Shown piece after piece: positions 1 to 7,095 of a DNA stretch of 64,000 nt (positions within the stretch are counted from its first letter, which is position 1; each line of letters opens with the position of its first letter). The DNA comes from Zoogloea sp. (GTDB lineage: Bacteria > Pseudomonadota > Gammaproteobacteria > Burkholderiales > Rhodocyclaceae), in the NCBI GenBank assembly GCA_016703645.1, contig JADJBR010000009.1, positions 425,935-489,934 of the forward strand, in the 5' to 3' direction. Position numbers and translations under genes: made by a program. The notes beneath the pieces are model-generated. The model was not told the DNA's origin and did no database searches. It worked only from the letters and a program-made list of their open reading frames with translations.

Positions 1-70
1 GCGTCGTATAATGGTAATACCCTAGCTTCCCAAGCTAGAGCCGTGGGTTCGATTCCCATCGCCCGCTCCA
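1..70 (+). tRNA. tRNA-Gly(CCC), 5' end cut by the window edge
   Basis: A cloverleaf can be followed. The anticodon stem CTAGC/GCTAG encloses the loop TTCCCAA, giving anticodon CCC (Gly, codon GGG). The T arm contains GGTTCGATTCC. The 3' acceptor strand CGCCCGC is followed by discriminator T and an encoded CCA at 68-70. Only the last three bases of the 5' acceptor strand are inside the window, so about four bases are missing. A terminator follows and then accessory genes, which makes this tRNA a plausible integration site; no att repeat can be tested from this side alone. Confidence 0.93.
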
Positions 71-99
71 CCGGATTCCGGCAGGTCGTTGATCTGCGA

Positions 100-135
100 G
101 CAAAAAGGCCAACCTCAAGGGGTTGGCCTTTTTGC
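100..135 (+). terminator. Rho-independent terminator of tRNA-Gly
   Basis: A perfect 15-bp inverted repeat (100-114 with 121-135) has a six-base loop. The right arm contains a run of five T. It lies 30 bp after the CCA end of the tRNA. Confidence 0.85.
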
Positions 136-508
136 TGTCTGGTCGGAGGTGGGTAGCTCACAGTGTTGAAGTGTTAGCGTGCTGCTGTGCTACCGGTGGA
201 GTTTACAAAGGGGAGGGCCGCACCCCTTTGCGCTACAACTGCACGAGCTGCATGGCGGTCGCTTGCGGAATGTAGTCTCGCCATCGCTCCTATCCATAAA
301 GAGCCGCACGGAAGTAGCCCTTAGTTGGATCGGGCATGGGCTCCAACTTTGACCGCTATACACCCCTACGGTGGAACTTGGAGAAGCGTTCTTCACCCTC
401 GGAAGAGTCCGGTGAAAACGAGGAGAAGCGCTGGACTGGAGAGGTTCGGCCAAAGGTCCTGGTACGTGAATTGTCTAAGCAATCCAGCAGAAAACACACG
501 ACCTATAG
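136..508. other. Gene-free, lower-GC stretch after tRNA-Gly
   Basis: Short open frames exist on both strands here, but none has a recognisable product, a good ribosome binding site or GC-rich third positions like the neighbouring genes. It is probably the leader and promoter region of the toxin-antitoxin pair plus island junction sequence. I see no RNA gene in it. Confidence 0.4.
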
Positions 509-537
509 TTGCACTTATTGCGTTTGTTTCGTTTAAT
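509..537 (+). promoter_or_regulatory. Candidate sigma-70 promoter of the toxin-antitoxin pair
   Basis: TTGCAC (509-514) and TTTAAT (532-537) are separated by exactly 17 bp, in an AT-rich patch that stands out from its surroundings. The -10 matches consensus at five of six positions; the -35 is weak. The antitoxin ATG is 36 bp downstream. Confidence 0.4.
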
Positions 538-573
538 GCAGTTAGGCCACAGAACTTACGAGGCGAGCGCGTC

Positions 574-1044
574 ATGCAAACTACAGATCGGAATCGAGGG
601 CCAGTGTCCCCTCCTGTGTCAAAGGACGACATGGAGCTTGCACGCTTGGCACAACGCTGCATCGTGGAGGCTCTTGATCGCTCGAAGGCAGTCACGATCA
701 CGTTGTCCAGCGAGAGTAGCGATCTGCCGCCGGTCGAGCTTCCCCCGGCGGCATTGAAGCTGATCGGACAACTGCTAGGACTCATGAGTGAAGGAAAACC
801 CATCACGCTGATGCCCTCGAAGCAGGAACTGACCACTGTAGAAGCCGCCAACTTCCTTAACGTATCGAGACCCTTCGTGATCAAGGAAATTGAAGAAGGC
901 CGGATCCCTCACCGCATGGTGGGGACGCACCGCCGGATACCCTTCGACGGTTTGCTGGAATACGCCAAGGAGATGCAGGCGTCGCGAGAAACAGCGCTCG
1001 AAGAGCTATCGCAGCTCTCGGCAGACCTGGACCTCGACTACTGA
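574..1044 (+). CDS. Excisionase-type HTH antitoxin of a PIN toxin pair
   Basis: The 156-residue protein has a variable N-terminal half. A MerR/excisionase-like winged helix-turn-helix lies at about residues 88-140: the stretch LTTVEAANFLNVSRPFVIKE is followed by a basic wing with HRRIPFDGLLEY. Proteins of this build bind DNA and serve as antitoxins next to PIN-domain toxins, repressing their own promoter. The TGA stop overlaps the ATG of the next gene by one base (TGATG), so the two are translationally coupled. I chose the ATG at 574 because a longer in-frame extension to 325 would run through the candidate promoter. The partner gene supports the role; the cognate interaction is inferred. Confidence 0.72.
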   Translation: MQTTDRNRGPVSPPVSKDDMELARLAQRCIVEALDRSKAVTITLSSESSDLPPVELPPAALKLIGQLLGLMSEGKPITLMPSKQELTTVEAANFLNVSRPFVIKEIEEGRIPHRMVGTHRRIPFDGLLEYAKEMQASRETALEELSQLSADLDLDY

Positions 1045-1625
1045 TGGCAGGACATGCCCGCTACACCGTCGTGATTGACGCTTGCGTCTTTTATTCGATG
1101 CTGCAAAGCGACGCGCTCATGAGTCTCTGCACCCGCAGCCTTTTTGCGGCCAAGTGGAGTGTGCAGATCGAAAACGAATGGATACGCGCACTCTCAGAAA
1201 AGCGGCCCAACGAGATCGACAAGATCAACCGCCGACGCGACACCATGCGAAAAGTCGTGCCCGACTGGGAGGTGCCGGAGACTGCGGTCACCCGGCTCGA
1301 ACCCTGCCTCAAGCTTCCCGATCCTGGGGATACACACGTCCTCGCCGCCGCAATTGCCGGCCACGCAGACTGCATCGTTACGGCCAATCTGAAGGACTTC
1401 CCAAGCGAGTTGATCAACCCTTACGGTATCGAAATTGTTGATCCAGACCGCTTCATCATCAATCAGTGGGACCTTGACCCGATTCAAGCCATTGCGGCCT
1501 TCAAGGCCATGCGCGCGCGCTGGAAACGACCGGAAACCTCACCAGAAGACTTTGCCGTCGCCTTCGATCGGGTCGGATTGCTCGCATCCGCCCAACGGCT
1601 TCGAGAAGTGGCTGAACTGATATAG
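1044..1625 (+). CDS. PIN-domain ribonuclease toxin
   Basis: A 193-residue PIN domain protein. Acidic residues expected to bind the catalytic metal are visible: the first in VVIDACVFYS near the N-terminus, a Glu in IENEW, and an Asp in LPDPGDTHVLAAA, followed by VTANLKDFP, a typical late PIN motif. The family cleaves RNA, often tRNA or mRNA, and is held inactive by the antitoxin encoded directly upstream with a one-base overlap. About 70 C-terminal residues after the PIN core are less conserved. It lies between a tRNA and a type IV restriction enzyme, as expected for a defence or stability module. Confidence 0.78.
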   Translation: MAGHARYTVVIDACVFYSMLQSDALMSLCTRSLFAAKWSVQIENEWIRALSEKRPNEIDKINRRRDTMRKVVPDWEVPETAVTRLEPCLKLPDPGDTHVLAAAIAGHADCIVTANLKDFPSELINPYGIEIVDPDRFIINQWDLDPIQAIAAFKAMRARWKRPETSPEDFAVAFDRVGLLASAQRLREVAELI

Positions 1626-1750
1626 GTGCCACCCGGGCCTGTCGTTGCCGGGGGGCGGCTCCGTACACCCCGGGGTCAAGGCCGGAAGTTCCGATACCAT
1701 CCGCGACATGCAGCTAATGTTGAATCCATAAGCACACTTCCGCGCTCACC

Positions 1751-2698
1751 ATGTCCATTCCCGACTATCAATCCCTGATGCTGCCGCTCTTGACCCTGGC
1801 TGCAGACGGCAATGAGCATCGCTTCCGCAACGCAGTCGAGCAATTGGCGGCCAGGTTCGAATTGTCCGATGACGAGCGGGCCACAATGCTGCCCAGTGGT
1901 ACGGCACCGATGTTCGACAACAGGGTCGGATGGGCAAAGACCTATCTGAAGCAGGCGGGTTTGATCGATGCCACTCGGCGGGGCTACTTCCGGATCACGC
2001 CGCGGGGCGCCCAGCTTCTCGACACCAACCCGGGCCACATCGACACCTCCATTCTCGAGAAGTATCAAGAGTTCCGGGCATTCCGGTCACGCAGAAGTGA
2101 GGGCAACGGCGTGCTGCAAGCTGACCTCCCGATGACCTCCCCGCCCCAGACCGCGACACCCGCGACGCCGGAAGCCACACCGGAGGAGCTTTTCTCGCAG
2201 GCCTATCAGCGACTGCGCAGCAATCTCGAAGCCGAGGTGCTGGAGCAGGTGAAAGCCACCACGCCCGCCTTCTTCGAGCGCCTTGTCATCGATCTGCTGG
2301 TCGCCATGGGCTACGGCGGTTCACGCCAGGACGCAGGCAGGGCGGTAGGCAGAAGCGGCGATGGCGGCATCGACGGAATCATCAAAGAGGACAGGCTGGG
2401 TCTCGACGTGATCTACGTGCAGGCCAAGCGATGGGAGGGTACCGTCGGGCGTCCGGAAATACAGAAGTTCGCTGGCGCGCTTCAAGGACAGCGTGCGAAC
2501 AAGGGGGTGTTCATCACCACGTCAGGATTCTCGCGAGAGGCCCATGAGTATGCGGGAATCATTCCCTTGAAGATCATTCTTGTGGGAGGCGAGCAGTTGG
2601 CCGCCTTGATGGTCGATCACAACGTCGGGGTTTCTCCGCTTAGTCGATTCGAAATCAAGCGGGTCGATTCGGACTACTTCGAGGGGGACAGTGTCTGA
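1751..2698 (+). CDS. mrr: Mrr-type restriction endonuclease (type IV, modified DNA)
   Basis: 315 residues, close to E. coli Mrr (304). Residues 1-90 form the Mrr N-terminal winged-helix domain (IPDYQSLMLPLLTLAADG). About residues 160-315 form the Mrr catalytic PD-(D/E)xK nuclease domain: FFERLVIDLLVAMGYGG, then GDGGIDGII with the metal-binding Asp, then VQAKRW with the QxK signature. Mrr cleaves methylated foreign DNA and has no paired methylase; none is present here. A Pro/Thr/Ala-rich linker joins the domains. It is in the same direction as the toxin-antitoxin pair but 125 bp away, so it may have its own promoter. Confidence 0.9.
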   Translation: MSIPDYQSLMLPLLTLAADGNEHRFRNAVEQLAARFELSDDERATMLPSGTAPMFDNRVGWAKTYLKQAGLIDATRRGYFRITPRGAQLLDTNPGHIDTSILEKYQEFRAFRSRRSEGNGVLQADLPMTSPPQTATPATPEATPEELFSQAYQRLRSNLEAEVLEQVKATTPAFFERLVIDLLVAMGYGGSRQDAGRAVGRSGDGGIDGIIKEDRLGLDVIYVQAKRWEGTVGRPEIQKFAGALQGQRANKGVFITTSGFSREAHEYAGIIPLKIILVGGEQLAALMVDHNVGVSPLSRFEIKRVDSDYFEGDSV

Positions 2699-2707
2699 GA
2701 CGGAGTC

Positions 2708-2942
2708 GTCTTCGGGGGGCGACTGGCGGTCGATGAAGCCTTCACCGGGCAGGGCCTGGGCGGTGCGCTACTCGCCGATGCGCTTGAGCGGGCCATCCGG
2801 TCAGAGATCGCGGCCTACGCCCTGATGGTCGATGCCAAGGATGGCACGGCCACCGCCTTCTACCGACACCACGGTTTATCCCGCTTCCAGACACGCCCTG
2901 ACACTGTTTCTTCCGTTGGCGACCGCGCAGGCATCAGCCTGA
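2708..2942 (+). pseudogene. Remnant of a GNAT acetyltransferase toxin (TacT-like)
   Basis: Starting 9 bp after the mrr stop, one frame encodes GRLAVDEAFTGQGLGGALL, the acetyl-CoA binding part of GNAT toxins. It continues to FYRHHG. The rest of the family's C-terminus (FIPLPDTP, then LTLFLPLATA) is still readable but needs two single-base insertions, near 2878 and 2898. The first roughly 90 residues of the family are missing, as is the usual DUF1778 antitoxin. This is a 5'-truncated, twice-frameshifted relic. The junction directly at the mrr stop suggests that acquisition of the mrr block removed the 5' end. Confidence 0.75.
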
Positions 2943-3118
2943 TGGGCGCAGCAGGCCGGACCGCCCGGCCACGCTCCGGTCACGGCGGCGTCCGGTTCGA
3001 GCCAACCCCATCGGGAGGCCATGTCAGCACAGCCAGCGCATGGCGTATCACACGGCCCCGGGGTGATCCCATGCCCATGACACCCACCCGGCACCTGCCC
3101 TTGCGATGCCGCCGCTCT

Positions 3119-4441
3119 TCACCCCGCCAAGGGCAGACGCAGCGTGACCCGCAGCCCCGGCTCGGCGTCCTGCAGCGCCATCTGCCCGCCGTGGCGGCGC
3201 ACGGCGCGTTCGACCACCGGCAGGCCCAGACCGGTGCCGGGCTGGCCGCGGTCCTTCGTGCCCCGGTAAAAGGGTTGGAGCAAGGGTTTCGCGCTGCGCC
3301 GGAGGCATGCCCGGGCCGTGGTCGCGCACGCTCAGCACGGCCTCGCCCCCTGCGCCTGCAGGTCCACTTCCAGCGGTGGGCGCCCGTAGCGGCGGGCGTT
3401 GTCCAGCAGGTTGAGCAGGCAGCGCTGCAAGACGATGCGCGAGGCCGGCTCAACCCACAGGGCTTCGCCTTCGGCGGGTAGCCGGGCGTGCACGTCGGCG
3501 TGGTCGCCATTGCCCAGCAGCGCGCGCACCAGGGCGTGCACGTCCACCCGTTCGTCCAGCGGCTCGGTGGCGGTACGCACCAGGGCGATGAAGGAGCCCA
3601 CCAGCTCGTCGGCCAGTTGCGCGTTGCGCACAATGCTCTCGCGCCGCACGGCGACGCCGGGGGCCTCGGGCAGCAGTTCGGCAGCCATCCGGATGCGTCC
3701 CAACGGCGAGCGCAGATCGTGGGAGATGCCGGCCAGCATCATGGCGCGGGCATCGTCCTGCTGCACGCGCTGGGCGGCAAAGGCGTCGAATTGCTGGGCC
3801 AGCTGGCGAAACTCGACCGGCCCGCGCTGTGCCAGGGCCGGGGGGCGTTCGCCGGTCTCGGAAAAGGCCTTCACGCTCTGCTGCAGGTCCTGCAATGGCC
3901 GGGCCACGATGCGGCTGAGCCAGGCGGCCGCCAGCAGGAACACCAGCACCGCCAGCCCCAGGCCGATGGCGCCCCGCATGCGCAGGCCGGGGTTTTCGAG
4001 CGCACCGTGGATGCCCACCCACACCGGGGTTTGGTTCGCCGTGGCAAGCTCCAGCCAGGTGATGGACTCGCCACGCTCGCCGCTGACCGCCATGCGCCCG
4101 ACCTGGATGCCCCGTTCGCGCAGTCCCTCGCGCAGGGCGTTGTAGCGCGGCGCCACCGAGGCGGGCTCGATGAAGTGGGCCCGTGACGGTGGCGGCCCCG
4201 GTTCCAGATCCACCGGCACCAGCACGTCCACCCCCTGGGGCAGTGTAGGCGCCTCGCCACGCAGCAGTTGCGCCTGCACCGGCCCCAGGGCAGCGGACCA
4301 GGAGGGCAACGCCGCCTTGGCGAACACGCTGGCCTGATCGCTGAAGAGCACCAGCGTGAGCATGATCACCAGCAGCACAGCCACCCCCACCTGGAGCAGG
4401 AAGATCCGCGCAAAGAGGGTGTCGAACCAGCGCGCCCTCAT
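3119..4441 (-). pseudogene. EnvZ-like sensor histidine kinase, two frameshifts in the ATPase domain
   Basis: The first 369 codons (to 3332) are intact: TM helix at residues 12-32, periplasmic region, second TM helix near 160-178, HAMP, the H-box MLAGISHDLRSPLGRIRM and the N-box NLLDNARRYG. The frame then breaks near 3345. The next box, SVRDHGPGMPP, is read in a second frame, and the final part, YRGTKDRGQPGTGLGLPVVE to a stop at 3119-3121, in a third frame after a break near 3285. Two single-base additions restore a normal ~441-residue kinase. Either the gene is inactive or the assembly has two indel errors. It is 18 bp downstream of its response regulator gene and would phosphorylate that protein. 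Confidence 0.8.
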
Positions 4442-4459
4442 GGCGCACTCACCTGGCGA

Positions 4460-5170
4460 TCAAAGCCGGCTGCCGGTGAACACATAGCCTTCTCCACGCA
4501 CGGTCTCGATCCAGTCGCGCCCGCCGGGTGCGGCGGAGAGCTTCTTGCGCAGGCGCGCCACCTGCACATCCACCGCCCGGTCCATGGGCACGTAGTTGCC
4601 CGGCTGCACCGCCGCGGACAAGGCCTGGCGGGACACACACACGCCGGGCTGGCTGGCCAGGGCCAGCAGCAGTTTGAATTCGGTGGAGGTCAGTGACAGC
4701 GGTTCTCCCTGGCACTTCACGCGCCGCGCCAGCAGGTCCAGCGTCAGTCCGTCAAAGCGGAGCTGGGTCCGGCGCATGACCGCCTGCTGACGCCTTGCCA
4801 GCGCACGCACCCGCGCCACCAGCTCCCGGGGCTCGAAGGGCTTGCCCAGGTAGTCGTCGGCGCCCAGCTCAAGACCCAGCACGCGGTCGAAGGGATCGCC
4901 CCGCGCCGTCAACATGAGCACCGGCAGCTCGTGGCCGCTCTCGCGCAGACGCCGGCACAGGTCGATGCCGTTGGCGTCGGGCAGCATCAGGTCCAGCAGC
5001 AGCACGTCGGGCTCGAGCCGGGTCAGATCGGCCAGCCCCTGGGCGGCGGTGCCGGCGCAATGCACACGCATGCCGTGCGCATGCAGCAGCTCGGCCACCA
5101 TGGCCGAGAGCTCGGCGTCGTCGTCCACCATCAGGACGGTGAGGGGGTCTTGGGGAAGGGCAACAGGCAT
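4460..5170 (-). CDS. OmpR-family response regulator
   Basis: 236 residues. The receiver domain (residues 10-125) has the acidic pair in VLMVDDDAEL, the phosphoacceptor Asp in VLLLDLMLPDANG, Thr in LMLTARGD and Lys in LGKPFEPREL. The C-terminal winged helix (about 140-236) shows LTSTEFKLLLALASQPG, ALSAAVQPGNYVPMDRAVDV, then RKKLSAAPGG and the wing RGEGYVF. It is the partner of the downstream kinase gene. I chose the ATG at 5170 because the receiver domain starts ten residues later. A longer frame running upstream is an antisense artefact. The signal sensed is unknown. Confidence 0.9.
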   Translation of the reverse strand: MPVALPQDPLTVLMVDDDAELSAMVAELLHAHGMRVHCAGTAAQGLADLTRLEPDVLLLDLMLPDANGIDLCRRLRESGHELPVLMLTARGDPFDRVLGLELGADDYLGKPFEPRELVARVRALARRQQAVMRRTQLRFDGLTLDLLARRVKCQGEPLSLTSTEFKLLLALASQPGVCVSRQALSAAVQPGNYVPMDRAVDVQVARLRKKLSAAPGGRDWIETVRGEGYVFTGSRL

Positions 5171-5368
5171 GGCATGCAGTTTACGCCGGCCGGGCGTGGC
5201 GGCCTTTGATGTTTCAACACTGACATATTTCGTCGCACAACGACAGGCACGGACGCCGGCCCGTGGCCTGTAATGCAGTCGTGCCAGACCTGCCGTCACC
5301 GGCTGCAGGACACACCCCGCAGGCCTTCGGGCCACCGACTGTTTCATCCATTTTCCAGGAGTCATGCC

Positions 5369-5731
5369 ATGAAAACCACTGCCATCCGATCCAGCCTTGT
5401 CTGCTGTGCTGTCCTGCTGTCGCTCTCCACCTTGTCCACGACGGCCAGCGCCCGCGACCGCAGCACCAGCTTCAGCGGCCCCCAGGGTCAGACCATGACC
5501 CGCAACGTCAGCCGCGCCCAGGGCGATGTGTCTTCCAGCACCACCGGCCCCGGGGGGCGCAGCATGAGCCGTCAGACGGTGCGGGGCGACGGCCAGGTGG
5601 ATAGCTCGGTCACCGGCCCCAACGGCCAGAGCGCAACCCGCACGGTGGCACGCACGCCGGAGGCGACGGACGCGGTCGTCACCCTGCCCAACGGCCAGAC
5701 CATGAGCCGTTCCACCACCCGCCAGCCGTGA
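5369..5731 (+). CDS. Small exported repeat protein, unknown function
   Basis: 120 residues with a clear signal peptide (MKTTAIRSSL, a Cys/Leu-rich core, cleavage near TASA-RDRS). The mature part consists of about four imperfect 20-residue repeats built around GP-G-Q/R-(T/S)-M/A-(T/S)-R, for example TGPNGQSATRTV and LPNGQTMSRSTT. It is rich in Gly, Ser, Thr and Arg and has no cysteines. CAGGAG lies just before the start. No enzymatic motif is visible. It is co-transcribed with the next gene (stop/start overlap TGATG) and diverges from the response regulator gene, which might control it. Confidence 0.72.
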   Translation: MKTTAIRSSLVCCAVLLSLSTLSTTASARDRSTSFSGPQGQTMTRNVSRAQGDVSSSTTGPGGRSMSRQTVRGDGQVDSSVTGPNGQSATRTVARTPEATDAVVTLPNGQTMSRSTTRQP

Positions 5732-6108
5732 TGACCATGCGCCCATTCCATCTCACCACCACAACGGCGGCCCTGATGCTGGCTTTGCTCGGCGCCGGCC
5801 TGGCACCCACCGCCCAGGCCCAGTCGGCCAACCGGGCCTGTCGGGCCGACTTTGCGAAGTTCTGCAAAGGCGTCACGCCCGGGGAAGGGCGCGTGCTGGC
5901 CTGCCTGCGCCAACACCAGGACCAGATCTCCGCGGACTGCAAGGCCAGCCTTGAGACGGCCCAGGCCTGCGCCGACCAGGCCCGCCAGCTATGCGGCGGC
6001 GGGGGCGACGAAGGCAAGGCGCCGGATCGCAAGGCCATGCGTGAATGCCTGCAGCAGCAGCGCGAGGCACTCTCCGCATCGTGCCGCTCGCAACTGGCGG
6101 TGCCCTGA
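5731..6108 (+). CDS. Exported cysteine-rich repeat protein
   Basis: 125 residues: a signal peptide (hydrophobic stretch ending near AQA-QSA) and a mature part with evenly spaced cysteines (ACRADFAKFC, RVLACLRQHQDQISADC, ACADQARQLC, ECLQQQ, SASC). The pattern is that of the Cys-rich GLG1-type repeat (PF00839-like), found in bacterial periplasmic proteins of unknown role. The start overlaps the stop of the upstream gene by one base. A GTG one codon earlier is possible. The cysteines are probably oxidised in the periplasm. Confidence 0.75.
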   Translation: MTMRPFHLTTTTAALMLALLGAGLAPTAQAQSANRACRADFAKFCKGVTPGEGRVLACLRQHQDQISADCKASLETAQACADQARQLCGGGGDEGKAPDRKAMRECLQQQREALSASCRSQLAVP

Positions 6109-6144
6109 CCGGCCCGGCGCGCGTTCAGCCACGGATCACGCACC

Positions 6145-7095
6145 ATGCCCTCACTGCAGGAGGTGATACCGCAGCACTGGCGACCCTGGCTGCTGGCACT
6201 GGGCCTGGGCCTCCTGCTGGTGGCGGTGGCCGAGGGGCTGGTGCGGGAGCGCTACGACTGGCGGGGCGCGGCGGCCTCGCTGGCCGACGCCGCCGGGCGG
6301 CGCCTGCTCGAAGCCCTGGGCATCTCGATGCTGGCACCCGCCGTGGCCTGGGCCCACCAGCACCGCCTGGGTGACATCCCGCTGGATGCGCCGCTCCCGT
6401 GGGCCGCCCTGTTCATCGCCCAGGAGCTGGCCTACTACTGGGGGCACCGCCTGTCGCACCGCGTGCACTGGTTCTGGGCCAGTCACGCGGTGCACCACTC
6501 ACCCCCGCAGCTCTCACTGATGAACGCACTGCGCCTAGGCTGGACGGGCAAACTGGCGGGCAATGCCCTGTTTGTCGTCCCGCTGGTGTGGATCGGCTTT
6601 GCGCCTGCGGCGGTGGCGCTGATGATGGGCCTCAACCTGCTCTACCAGTTCGGCCTGCACGCCCCCTGGCTGCCGCGTCTGGGGCCGCTGGAATGGGTGT
6701 TCAACACGCCGCGGCATCACCGCGTGCACCATGCCTGCAACCCGGAATACCTCGACTGCAACTACGGCGGCGTCCTCATCGTCTTCGATCGCCTGTTCGG
6801 CAGCCTGCGCCTGGAACAGCCCGACATACCCCCGCGCTATGGCTTGAGCGAACCCCTGCACAGCCACAACCCGCTGCTCATCAATCTGCACGGCTGGCAG
6901 CGTCTCTGGCGCGATCTGCGCGCGGCGCACGGCATGCGCCAGCGCTGGCGCGTGCTCACCGGCCCGCCCGGGCAGCAGGGCGCGGACACGCCCGCACGCC
7001 CGGTGTCTCCCCACACCCTCTTCACTGCCACCCGAAGTGCCGGCTGTACCAGCCCTTCATCCACTGGGCGAGGCCCATGTAAGCCAGCAGGATGA
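6145..7095 (+). CDS. Fatty acid hydroxylase / sterol desaturase family membrane protein
   Basis: 316 residues with several membrane helices and the family's histidine clusters for a di-iron site: HRLSH, HAVHH and HHRVHH (within TPRHHRVHHACNPEYLDCNY). Relatives hydroxylate or desaturate lipids or carotenoids; the substrate here is not determinable. The last 24 codons overlap the 3' end of the convergent mgtA gene by 74 bp, and their composition looks like an antisense reading. The natural C-terminus may therefore lie near residue 290, or a small indel may have extended the frame. Confidence 0.82.
   Translation: MPSLQEVIPQHWRPWLLALGLGLLLVAVAEGLVRERYDWRGAAASLADAAGRRLLEALGISMLAPAVAWAHQHRLGDIPLDAPLPWAALFIAQELAYYWGHRLSHRVHWFWASHAVHHSPPQLSLMNALRLGWTGKLAGNALFVVPLVWIGFAPAAVALMMGLNLLYQFGLHAPWLPRLGPLEWVFNTPRHHRVHHACNPEYLDCNYGGVLIVFDRLFGSLRLEQPDIPPRYGLSEPLHSHNPLLINLHGWQRLWRDLRAAHGMRQRWRVLTGPPGQQGADTPARPVSPHTLFTATRSAGCTSPSSTGRGPCKPAG

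Noticed and set aside
5369-5731. Repeats resembling a CRISPR or satellite array
   Set aside because: The repeats are protein-level (about 20 residues) in a secreted protein; at DNA level they are imperfect and without spacers.
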